This document shows, piece by piece, positions 34,989 through 42,883 of a stretch of DNA of 64,000 nt. The notes below the pieces were generated by a model. The model did no database searches. It was not told the DNA's origin and saw only the letters and a program-made list of their open reading frames with translations. Position numbers and translations under genes: made by a program. Origin of the DNA: Algoriphagus marincola HL-49 (lineage in GTDB: Bacteria; Bacteroidota; Bacteroidia; Cytophagales; Cyclobacteriaceae). Location of the stretch: NCBI GenBank assembly GCA_001314815.1, contig LJXT01000003.1, positions 1-64,000 of the forward strand, in the 5' to 3' direction. Position 1 is the stretch's first letter; each line of letters opens with the position of its first letter.

Positions 34989-36543
34989 TTTGTAATAAGG
35001 GGTCTAGAAGCTGTCCTTTCATTTGAAGATTTTCTGGGCTTGAATGCTCATCAAAGTAGTTTTCAAATGTCGTTTCATTCAATTCCTTCAGGCTCTCTAA
35101 GATCAGAAGTCTTTTTGCCCTATCCGATGTCTCCTCCAACAGCTGAAGTAAAATTTTTTCAGAGGTCTCATCACCCAATTGACCAGCTACCTTGATGGCC
35201 ATTTTCTGGACATCCTCGTCTTCTGAGGTAATATTTGCATTGATAAATTCAGCCTCCATGTGTGCACCCAATGTCAAGTAGGTTTGAAGGATTTCTATTT
35301 TTTCGCTGTTTTGAGCGCTAGGAACCAATATTTTGATTTGTTCGATCAAATCAAATCTACCCAAAAAGGCTACAAGCTTGATGGCAAAAATCCGAACACT
35401 TTCATTCGGCGACTGGAAAAGTTCATGAATCATCAGTTTTTTGGTAGGGTGTACATACTTGATGATTCGCAGGTAATTCATCTGCTGCCAATCCGAAAGC
35501 GGATAGTCTTGATTTTTAAGAAATGATAGGTCTGCTTCTTGTGATAAGTTGAGAAGTGTGGCTCCTGCACTACTGCGAACATGAAAGTTTTTTGAATTGG
35601 TGTGCTTTTTTACCTCCGGCAAAAGCTCTGAGAGATCCATTTCATTCACCTGTACTAGCCCTGTGGTGACATAGGACCATTTTTTACTCATCAGATTTTT
35701 CTCTGTGATTTTAATTAGATCCAGTTTTTTGTAGAGTTCTTTCAATTTACCCTTGAACTCCCCTTTCATTTTTTTATTGAGCCCAATGATTCGTTCGATC
35801 AAAACCTCCTTGAATAAAGGCTTTGGAAAGAGCTGCGCCGGAAAAACCTCCCTTAATTCTTCCGGTTTCATTTCTTTTAATTCATCCAGACTTTGTGTGA
35901 AAAGTATGGTGGTCAAAGGATCAATAATATCCTTGTCATAGGCTTTTCGAAGTTCCTCCCGTTGATTTCTACGGGCTTTGAAAATGACCAAAGCCAAAAT
36001 AAGTCCCAAAGCTAAAATCAAAAATAAGGATAGAATCACGAGAATCCAGATCAACTTCCAATCAAATACCAACCAAGTAGATAGTGTATCATAAGGCTCA
36101 TAAATACTTTTGACTGCCGCCAGAATAAGAGATTCGTTGGTTTGCTCCTGCAAACTTGCCGGTAAAAAATCCCCCGTTGCGTAAAGTGTATTCAGGTAGG
36201 AAATGACCCCCTCATAGTTTGTAGGCTCTCCGTACAATAAAAAAATGGAATTAGCTTGTGGAAATATGCTTTGAAGGGAATCATACTTAGACCAGTCGTC
36301 ATAGGTTTTTGTAAGAAAACCTCCATTAACAGCTTGCAGATTTAAATCCGAACTATTAATCCACTCTTGACTAAGGATACTATCCGGTAAAAAAAACTGA
36401 AATTCAAGCGAATTGACTTCTCTTTGCTTACTCAAATCAACCAATAAATCCTCTTTACCTTTAAAAAGAGTATCCAAGGATTGAGCAGAAGCCATCTGAA
36501 AGAATAAGATCAGAGCAAGTAGTGCTGGTATTTTTTTAAGCAT
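34981..36543 (-). CDS. Bitopic HEAT-repeat protein in the polysaccharide operon
   Basis: A 520-residue protein with a signal peptide (about 1-20, ending ASAQ), a periplasmic domain (about 21-160), one membrane helix (about 165-189, IWILVILSLFLILALGLILAL) and a cytoplasmic helical-repeat domain (about 290-515) of HEAT/ARM type. Repeats include MNYLRIIKYVHPTKKLMIHELF, ESVRIFAIKLVAFLGRF, and EDVQKMAIKVAGQLGDE. It starts one base after the receiver gene's stop, so the receiver and the HEAT domain are probably made together and may interact. HEAT arrays bind proteins, and a regulatory scaffold for the GT2 enzyme is a reasonable inference. No catalytic motif is present. Confidence 0.8.
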   Translation of the reverse strand: MLKKIPALLALILFFQMASAQSLDTLFKGKEDLLVDLSKQREVNSLEFQFFLPDSILSQEWINSSDLNLQAVNGGFLTKTYDDWSKYDSLQSIFPQANSIFLLYGEPTNYEGVISYLNTLYATGDFLPASLQEQTNESLILAAVKSIYEPYDTLSTWLVFDWKLIWILVILSLFLILALGLILALVIFKARRNQREELRKAYDKDIIDPLTTILFTQSLDELKEMKPEELREVFPAQLFPKPLFKEVLIERIIGLNKKMKGEFKGKLKELYKKLDLIKITEKNLMSKKWSYVTTGLVQVNEMDLSELLPEVKKHTNSKNFHVRSSAGATLLNLSQEADLSFLKNQDYPLSDWQQMNYLRIIKYVHPTKKLMIHELFQSPNESVRIFAIKLVAFLGRFDLIEQIKILVPSAQNSEKIEILQTYLTLGAHMEAEFINANITSEDEDVQKMAIKVAGQLGDETSEKILLQLLEETSDRAKRLLILESLKELNETTFENYFDEHSSPENLQMKGQLLDPLLQNV

Positions 36544-36544
36544 G

Positions 36545-36904
36545 CTAATTTAGTACGCGCTTGACACGAAGAGCTAATTCGTTGGGATTGAATGGCTTAG
36601 GAATAAAGTCACTTACCCCAAGATGAAAAGCCTCCAAAACAACTCCCTCCTCTTCTCCTAATGAACTCAAGACGATGATGGGTATATCAGGAAATTCTTT
36701 TTTAGCGTAGTGGATCAGCTCTATCCCGCTTTTGAAAGGCATCATTACATCAGTAATTATCAAATCGGGTATGAATTCCTGAATAGCTTCAACACCTTCA
36801 TTCCCATCTACAACTAACTTAGTAATATACCCTTCCTTTTTGAGTCGGAAATCAACAAGACTACTGATCAATAAATCATCCTCTATAATCAGGATTTTCT
36901 TCAT
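36545..36904 (-). CDS. Stand-alone receiver-domain response regulator
   Basis: A 119-residue receiver domain only (from the ATG at 36904; the ATG at 36916 adds four residues). Phospho-acceptor Asp52 in LIITDVMMP, acidic pair IIEDD at 8-10, conserved Ser80 (VLSSLG) and Lys103 (IPKPFNP) are all present, so it can be phosphorylated and switched. There is no output domain, and no histidine kinase is in the window. As first gene of the operon it probably acts through protein contact, for example with the HEAT-repeat partner. A promoter candidate just upstream makes the 36904 start more likely. Confidence 0.9.
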   Translation of the reverse strand: MKKILIIEDDLLISSLVDFRLKKEGYITKLVVDGNEGVEAIQEFIPDLIITDVMMPFKSGIELIHYAKKEFPDIPIIVLSSLGEEEGVVLEAFHLGVSDFIPKPFNPNELALRVKRVLN

Positions 36905-36924
36905 TTTTTGGGTCATTTGACCAA

Positions 36925-36954
36925 TAAAGATAATGACTTAATGGAAATACCAAT
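36925..36954 (-). promoter_or_regulatory. Candidate promoter of the receiver-led polysaccharide operon
   Basis: On the minus strand ATTG (36954-36951) and TATCTTTA (36932-36925, one mismatch to TAnnTTTG) are 18 bases apart. Transcription would begin close to 36916, leaving a short leader before the ATG at 36904. The 316-base divergent gap (36917-37232) holds otherwise only AT-rich sequence with no clear second element. Confidence 0.4.
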
Positions 36955-37232
36955 AATTATAACCCTTGCAGATAGATAGGATTTTTTATAACAATCATAA
37001 AAGAACAAAATAGCTACTACAAAAAGCAGTTAATTGCCATTGATCAAAAAAATTGCCTTCAAAAAAAAATCTAGCAGGATTACCTAATTCCTTTTATTAG
37101 CTTACCATTTAAATAAACCATCAATCAAACGGGCATTTTGCGACTAAGAAAAAACTCCGAATAATTAGGACTATTTCTTTGCCAATTCCTAAGAATCCAG
37201 GAAAGGATTTTATCAATCAAATTAACACACAC

Positions 37233-38921
37233 ATGAAAAAACCACTTTGGAAAACCGGCCTCTTGGGTCTGTGCGCATGGGGGCTTTTTGGCAGTGGGAC
37301 TTTGTTCGCACAAAGTGACCCCACCGGTCAGAAACCTATCACCCAAACCTATGCATTCACCAATGCCACAGTCCATGCTTCCCCTGGAAGTGAAGGACAA
37401 AAAGCTACCATCGTTGTCAAAGACGGTGTAATTATAAGTGTAGGATCTGGAGTCACTATTCCTGCAGCTGCAAAAGTAATTGCAGGGGACTCGCTTTATA
37501 TCTATCCGGGATTTATCGATGCTGCTTCTCAAGCTGGCATCACAAAGCCGGAAGATCCGGAAAGGCCAAGCGATTTTGTATCGTCAAATCCACCAGATGA
37601 GATCGCAGGTATCACCCCTTGGAGATCAGCTACGGATCAATTTGACATCAGCTCTTCACAGGTAGATGAACTGAGAAAAGCTGGTTTCACCATGGCACAT
37701 TTACTTCCTGATGGAGGAATGATAGCGGGAAAAAGTACGATCATGGTACTGGGAACCAAAGGCTCAACCAACCTAATCAAAGCAAATACAGCACTTGCGG
37801 CAAGTCTGAATGGATCTAGAGGAATGTATCCGGGGACCACGGTAGGCGTCATGGCTAAGTTTAGAGATGTGTACAAAAACACCAGTCTGACTCAGGACAG
37901 AATGGCAGCATTTGCTTCCAATTCAGGAGTAAGCCGGCCCGAAATCAACCCGACATACTCAGCGATGACTGAAGTTGTCAATGGCCAAATTCCTGTTTTT
38001 TTCGAGGTTGAAAATGACTTGGAAGTACGGAGAGCAATCAGCCTTCAGAAAGAACTGGGTTTTAAATTGGTGGTTTATGGACTTGAGCAATATGACAAAG
38101 TGATTGATTTGCTGAAATCAAGTGGTACGGGCGTCATTCTAAAGCTAGATACCCCTGCGGATAAGGCTATCAAAAATCAAAAAAATGATGTGGATGAAGC
38201 GGTTCAAGCTCAATATGATAGAGTAAAAGAATCCTACGATCGTACCATTGCACAAGCCGGTAAATTAGCAGAAGCGGGTGTACCATTCGCATTTTCTACA
38301 ATCGATGCCAAGCCAAGCGATGCGATGAAGTCTCTTCGTGCAATGATCGAAGCAGGACTTACTGAGTCAGCGGCTATGGCTGCTTTGACTACCAACGCTG
38401 CTAGTATGATTGGAATGAATCGAATCGCTGGAACGGTGGAGCAAGGAAAACTTGCCAATCTGGTAATCACCACCGGTCCAATTTTCAGTGAAGATTCTCA
38501 GATAAAGCATGTGGTCGCAGATGGAAGCATTTTCGATTACGAAATTAAAACCAAGATGAAGAATGGTAACGGGGAAGCAACTGTAGAAGTCGCTGGAACT
38601 TGGGACTACACTTCCGAGACTCCTGCAGGAAGCTCTGGCGGAAAGCTTACTATCGAAAAAGATGGAGATGATTATTCAGGAACCATTACGTATGACGATC
38701 CTTCAGGAAATGGAACGGCTACCTCTCCCATTTCTGATGTAAGTATTTCGGGTTCACAGTTGAGCTTCTCTTTTGAAGTCAGCGCAGGTGGTATGGCAAT
38801 TTCTGTAAGTGTTTCTGGAGAAATTTCTGGAAACTCAATGGACGGATCTATGAACATCGCACAGTTTGGTTCTTTCCCAATCTCTGCAACCCGTAATCCA
38901 AATTTTATTTCAAACAACTAA
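37233..38921 (+). CDS. Exported amidohydrolase-family protein lacking the HxH metal motif, with C-terminal beta domain
   Basis: The ATG at 37233 gives 562 residues with a signal peptide (ending TLFAQ). Amidohydrolase-superfamily beta-sandwich and TIM-barrel parts (about 30-445) are recognisable from YIYPGFIDAASQAG and GTVEQGKLANLVITTG. The usual PGxIDxHxH is replaced by PGFIDAASQ, and the other metal-binding His residues are absent, so hydrolytic activity is doubtful. A C-terminal beta-rich domain (about 455-562, GTWDYTSETPAGSSGGKLTIEKDGDDYSGTI) is added. The following two genes are paralogues, in a run of three with gaps of 4 and 19 bases. It may be a non-catalytic partner or binding subunit. 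Confidence 0.8.
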   Translation: MKKPLWKTGLLGLCAWGLFGSGTLFAQSDPTGQKPITQTYAFTNATVHASPGSEGQKATIVVKDGVIISVGSGVTIPAAAKVIAGDSLYIYPGFIDAASQAGITKPEDPERPSDFVSSNPPDEIAGITPWRSATDQFDISSSQVDELRKAGFTMAHLLPDGGMIAGKSTIMVLGTKGSTNLIKANTALAASLNGSRGMYPGTTVGVMAKFRDVYKNTSLTQDRMAAFASNSGVSRPEINPTYSAMTEVVNGQIPVFFEVENDLEVRRAISLQKELGFKLVVYGLEQYDKVIDLLKSSGTGVILKLDTPADKAIKNQKNDVDEAVQAQYDRVKESYDRTIAQAGKLAEAGVPFAFSTIDAKPSDAMKSLRAMIEAGLTESAAMAALTTNAASMIGMNRIAGTVEQGKLANLVITTGPIFSEDSQIKHVVADGSIFDYEIKTKMKNGNGEATVEVAGTWDYTSETPAGSSGGKLTIEKDGDDYSGTITYDDPSGNGTATSPISDVSISGSQLSFSFEVSAGGMAISVSVSGEISGNSMDGSMNIAQFGSFPISATRNPNFISNN

Positions 38922-38925
38922 GGAA

Positions 38926-40308
38926 ATGAAGAAAATCAATATACTACTCGCACTTTGTCTGAGTCTATGCTTGTCATTTTCTTGGGCACAATCTCCCAAA
39001 GGGAGCGTGTTAATTAAAAATGGGACGGTACTAACCGTCACAAATGGTACTTATGAAAATACCGATGTCCTAATTCAGGATGGCGTAATCAAGAAAATCG
39101 GGAAAGATCTAAATGCTCCTTCCGGGGTAACCACAGTAGATGCTACCGGTAAATATGTGATGCCGGGTATTATCGATGCACACTCACACGTGGCATTGGA
39201 TGTAGTCAACGAAGCCACTGCTCCTATTGTAGCTGAGGTCAGAATGAAAGATGTAGTCAATCCATATGAAATCGGAATCTACAGAGCCTTGGCAGGTGGT
39301 GTGACTATTTCACATGCCATGCACGGCTCGGCAAACGTAGTCGGTGGTCAAAATGCCACACTTAAGCACAGATGGGGATCAAGTAATCCTGAAGACATCA
39401 TCATGCAGGATGCACCTCGTACGATCAAGTTTGCTTTGGGAGAAAACCCAACAAGAGTACACGGTAGAGGAAATGGCATCCAACCAAGAAGCCGGATGGG
39501 AGTAGAAGCCATTTTGAGAAATGGTTTCAGCGAAGCACTTCAGTACAAAAAAGCTTGGGAAGATTTCAATAAAGCTAAAAGTCAAAAAGGAAGTAACGCT
39601 GTAGCTCCTGAATACAATGAGCGACTACAGACACTGGTAGACATTTTAGATGGTAAAATCATCATTCACTGTCACTCCTACCGCGCTGACGAAATCTACA
39701 TGCTCATCAATGTGGCAAAAGATTTTGGCATTAAAAAGCTGGTATTCCAACATACCAACGAAGGGTTCAAGGTTGCTCCCGAGATTGCTGAGTATACCAT
39801 GGGTGCTTCGGTATTTGCTGATTGGTGGGCTTACAAATTTGAGGTTTACTACTCCACGGCTTTCAACGCAGCCATTTTGCAAAAAAACGGGGCGCTCACC
39901 TCTATCAATTCTGACTCCGCTGAATTGATCCGTCATTTGTACCACGAAGCTGCTAAAACTCAGCGATATGGCAATCTCACTGATGATGAGGCATTGGCTA
40001 TGATTACTATCAACCCTGCCCGTCAGTTGGGTATTGGTGATAAGGTAGGTTCACTCGAAGAAGGAAAGCACGGAGACGTGGCGATTTTCGAAGGCCATCC
40101 ACTTTCTTCCTATGCGATTCCTCAAATGACCTTTGTGGATGGAGTCAAGTACTTTGATATCAAGGAGGACCAAGATGATCAGCGTCAGCAGGTAAGTCCT
40201 ACAGAGACCGTAGAGCCTATTTTACTCACTGAGCACAACCATCGTTGTATGCAGGACACTGAGCACCTTTTTGAGACTGCCAGTGCCTTATTCCAAATGA
40301 ATCAATAA
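38926..40308 (+). CDS. Exported metal-dependent amidohydrolase (catalytically complete member of the trio)
   Basis: The ATG at 38926, preceded by AAGGAA, gives 460 residues with a signal peptide (ending SFSWAQ). The metal site is intact: YVMPGIIDAHSHVALD (HxH), IIHCHSYRADE and VFQHTNEG (further His), and INSDSAELI (Asp). Members of this imidazolonepropionase/dihydroorotase-like class cleave amide or cyclic amide bonds, often in dipeptides, in the periplasm. It lies between two paralogues that lack the HxH motif and could supply the activity of a hetero-oligomer. The substrate is unknown. Confidence 0.85.
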   Translation: MKKINILLALCLSLCLSFSWAQSPKGSVLIKNGTVLTVTNGTYENTDVLIQDGVIKKIGKDLNAPSGVTTVDATGKYVMPGIIDAHSHVALDVVNEATAPIVAEVRMKDVVNPYEIGIYRALAGGVTISHAMHGSANVVGGQNATLKHRWGSSNPEDIIMQDAPRTIKFALGENPTRVHGRGNGIQPRSRMGVEAILRNGFSEALQYKKAWEDFNKAKSQKGSNAVAPEYNERLQTLVDILDGKIIIHCHSYRADEIYMLINVAKDFGIKKLVFQHTNEGFKVAPEIAEYTMGASVFADWWAYKFEVYYSTAFNAAILQKNGALTSINSDSAELIRHLYHEAAKTQRYGNLTDDEALAMITINPARQLGIGDKVGSLEEGKHGDVAIFEGHPLSSYAIPQMTFVDGVKYFDIKEDQDDQRQQVSPTETVEPILLTEHNHRCMQDTEHLFETASALFQMNQ

Positions 40309-40327
40309 TCCCCTCAACATCGAAGAC

Positions 40328-41629
40328 ATGAAAAGAATAAATAAAACCTTTCTGACCTTCCTGATTGCCCTACTGCCAATGATGGCCATGGCGCAAATTG
40401 ACGGGGAATTTATTAAACCCCGATCAGGAAAATTCCTATTGCAGAATGCAACCGTTCACACCATCACCAAAGGTGTGCTCTCTGGTGCTTCTGTTTTGAT
40501 AGAAAATGGAAAAATAGTACAAGTTGGCTCCAATGTTTCAGCGGATGGAGCTGAAGTAATTGACTGTAGTGGAATGGTGATCTACCCAGGCATGATCGAT
40601 AGTGGTACGACACTGGGTCTAGCTGAGGTAAGTTCAGTAGCTGAAACAGTTGATTATCAAGAGATCGGAAATGTAACGCCGAATATGCAAGCACTTACAG
40701 CTGTCAATCCAAATTCAGAGGCCATCCCGGTTACACGAGTTTCTGGAGTTACTACTGTAATTGCAAAGCCTAGTGGTGGACTATTCCCCGGAACAGCTGC
40801 GCTTATCAATTTGGTAGGTTATACTCCTGATCAAATGTATGCTGGTTTTAAGGCGGTAGCTATGAACTTCCCTAGCTCAGCGAGAAGAGGGCGATATGAC
40901 CGAAGATCAGATGCAGACATCAAGAAGGATAGTGAGAAAGCTCTGAAAGATGCCAACGAGCTGATGGAAAAAGCCAAGCAGTATCATGACCTGAGCAGCA
41001 ATGGTGCAGAACTTGAGTACTACCCAGAAATCGAGCAATTGGCAAAGGTCATTTCTAAAGAGCTTCCGCTAATGATCGAAGTGAATGCTGCTACAGATAT
41101 TCAAAACGCCATCAAGTGGGTCAAAGACATGGATATCCGTGTAATTTTCTCAGGTGTGAAAGAAGGCTGGAGAGTTGCTGATGAAATTGCTGAAGCAGGT
41201 ATCCCTGTTATTACTGGTCCAGTTCAAGATCTTCCTTCTCGTCAATCTGACCGATATGATGCAGCTTATACCAATGCTGGCAAACTTGCCAAAGCTGGAG
41301 TAAAAGTAGCGCTAAGAACCAATGAAACAGAGAATGTCAGAAATCTTCCTTTCCACGCTGCATTTGCAGCCGCCTATGGCATGGGGAAAGAGGAGGCATG
41401 GAAAGCCGTAACCATCAATCCAGCTGAGATTTTTGGTTTGGGCGATCAGTTAGGATCTATTGAAGCAGGAAAAGTTGCCAACCTCATCGTGGCCACTGAA
41501 GATCCATTCGAAACACGATCTCAAATCATGCATGTTTTCATCAATGGATATCGCATTCCTCTAAGCAATAGACATATCAGATTATACCAAGAGTTTTTGG
41601 AGCGCTCTCCTGATTTGAACGCGAATTAA
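40328..41629 (+). CDS. Exported amidohydrolase-family paralogue lacking the HxH metal motif
   Basis: A 433-residue exported protein with a signal peptide (ending AMAQ) and the amidohydrolase scaffold (FLLQNATVHTITKGVLSGAS, IYPGMIDSGTTLGLAEV, GSIEAGKVANLIVATEDP). The metal HxH is replaced by DSGTT, and the HxxH and SxxH segments contain no His. It matches the first paralogue in this loss but lacks its C-terminal beta domain. It closes the trio and is followed by a strong terminator. Confidence 0.8.
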   Translation: MKRINKTFLTFLIALLPMMAMAQIDGEFIKPRSGKFLLQNATVHTITKGVLSGASVLIENGKIVQVGSNVSADGAEVIDCSGMVIYPGMIDSGTTLGLAEVSSVAETVDYQEIGNVTPNMQALTAVNPNSEAIPVTRVSGVTTVIAKPSGGLFPGTAALINLVGYTPDQMYAGFKAVAMNFPSSARRGRYDRRSDADIKKDSEKALKDANELMEKAKQYHDLSSNGAELEYYPEIEQLAKVISKELPLMIEVNAATDIQNAIKWVKDMDIRVIFSGVKEGWRVADEIAEAGIPVITGPVQDLPSRQSDRYDAAYTNAGKLAKAGVKVALRTNETENVRNLPFHAAFAAAYGMGKEEAWKAVTINPAEIFGLGDQLGSIEAGKVANLIVATEDPFETRSQIMHVFINGYRIPLSNRHIRLYQEFLERSPDLNAN

Positions 41630-41648
41630 TTCAACCTTACCCTATCAG

Positions 41649-41694
41649 AAACCACAAGGCCCCCTTGATAAAGGAGTCCTTGTGGTTTTCTTTT
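41649..41694 (+). terminator. Intrinsic terminator of the amidohydrolase operon
   Basis: Perfect 11-base arms AAACCACAAGG (41649-41659) and CCTTGTGGTTT (41678-41688) with an 18-base loop run into a T-rich tract TTTTCTTTT. A second, weak hairpin lies in the loop. The ATG of the NlpC/P60 gene begins 17 bases after the tract. Confidence 0.88.
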
Positions 41695-41711
41695 GTATTA
41701 TATTTAATGCT

Positions 41712-42881
41712 ATGAAGAAATTACTATCGGCATGGCCCGCTTTATTGGTATTTTACCTGGCATCATGCGCTACACCCGATGATACTCAATCAGTCAATCA
41801 GCTAATTGAAAGCTTCCGATCTACCACAGCACCGGACAAGCGGGTGGCAATTTGGAATCTAAGTTTTGAAAATGATTCTTTAAAAGGAGAAACGGATCGT
41901 TTGACCGCTTTGGATGAGCTTATCTCTGAGCTAAATGAGCAAGGAATTCAATTCACTAATGTTGTCAAGCGCTTGCCTGATGCGGATTTGGAAGGTAAAA
42001 CCAAGGCTGTAGTAACTATCTCGGTAGCCAATATCCGAAGCCAACCGAGACATTCCGCCGAACTAGCAACCCAAGCACTCATGGGCACTCCCCTCACGGT
42101 GCTAAAAGGCGATGGCAGTTGGTACATGGTGCAAACGCCGGATCAGTACATTTCTTGGGTAGATCAGGCTGGGATTCAATTAATGACTGAGGCAGAATTA
42201 GAGAAGTGGTATGAAGCTCCAAAAGTGGTATTTACTCCTTTGACGGGTCATGTCTGGACGGGAAAAGACCAAAAAGAAATGGTCTCCGATCTGGTTGCAG
42301 GAGATATTTTGACAGGCTTAGCAAGTGATGGAAACTGGGTGAAAGTACAACTTCCGGATGGTCGCGAGGGTTGGGTAGAATCTGCCCTCTTGATGCCTTG
42401 GGAAGATTGGATCAGCAGTAGAGAAACATCTGTGGACAATCTGATTTCCACTGCCAAATCCATGCTTGGAGTCCCCTACCTCTGGGGAGGCACCTCTATA
42501 AAAGGAATGGATTGCAGTGGTTTTACCAAAACTATTTTTTACCTCAACGGAAAGGTCATTCCAAGGGATGCATCGCAACAGATCAACGAAGGGGAAGAGG
42601 TGGACACAGAAAAAAACTGGAAAAACCTGCAAGTGGGAGATCTTCTCTTTTTTGGGGAGAAAGCTACCGATGATCGAAAAGAACGGGTGGTGCATGTGGG
42701 TATGTGGATAGGAAACAATGAATTTATCCATTCCAGAGGGCGGGTACGAGTTTCAAGTTTTGATCCAGCCAGTCCCAATTATGATGAATATGAGCTCAAT
42801 CGATATTTAAGAACCAAGCGAATTGTCAACCAAAAATCTGAGGGGGTACTTTCCGTCTCTGAGATTATCCAACCTAATTAA
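41712..42881 (+). CDS. NlpC/P60 peptidase lipoprotein with two SH3-like domains
   Basis: The ATG at 41712 gives 389 residues; the track start lies in the terminator. A lipoprotein signal (YLASC) anchors the protein. Two bacterial SH3-like domains (about 95-155 and 165-230) precede the NlpC/P60 domain (about 245-360) with YLWGGTSIKGMDCSGFTK (nucleophile Cys) and VVHVGMWIGNNEFIHS (His). This is a cell-wall gamma-D-glutamyl-diamino-acid endopeptidase, acting in the periplasm. It is followed by the M28 gene with 2 bases between, and both are in the same direction as the amidohydrolase trio. Confidence 0.92.
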   Translation: MKKLLSAWPALLVFYLASCATPDDTQSVNQLIESFRSTTAPDKRVAIWNLSFENDSLKGETDRLTALDELISELNEQGIQFTNVVKRLPDADLEGKTKAVVTISVANIRSQPRHSAELATQALMGTPLTVLKGDGSWYMVQTPDQYISWVDQAGIQLMTEAELEKWYEAPKVVFTPLTGHVWTGKDQKEMVSDLVAGDILTGLASDGNWVKVQLPDGREGWVESALLMPWEDWISSRETSVDNLISTAKSMLGVPYLWGGTSIKGMDCSGFTKTIFYLNGKVIPRDASQQINEGEEVDTEKNWKNLQVGDLLFFGEKATDDRKERVVHVGMWIGNNEFIHSRGRVRVSSFDPASPNYDEYELNRYLRTKRIVNQKSEGVLSVSEIIQPN

Positions 42882-42883
42882 TT

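Noticed and set aside
31108-36954. Reading the operon as a type of defence system because of the receiver/HEAT genes
   Set aside because: GT2 with DxD/QxxRW and a TPR-barrel export protein fit polysaccharide production; no nuclease, toxin or NTPase is present.
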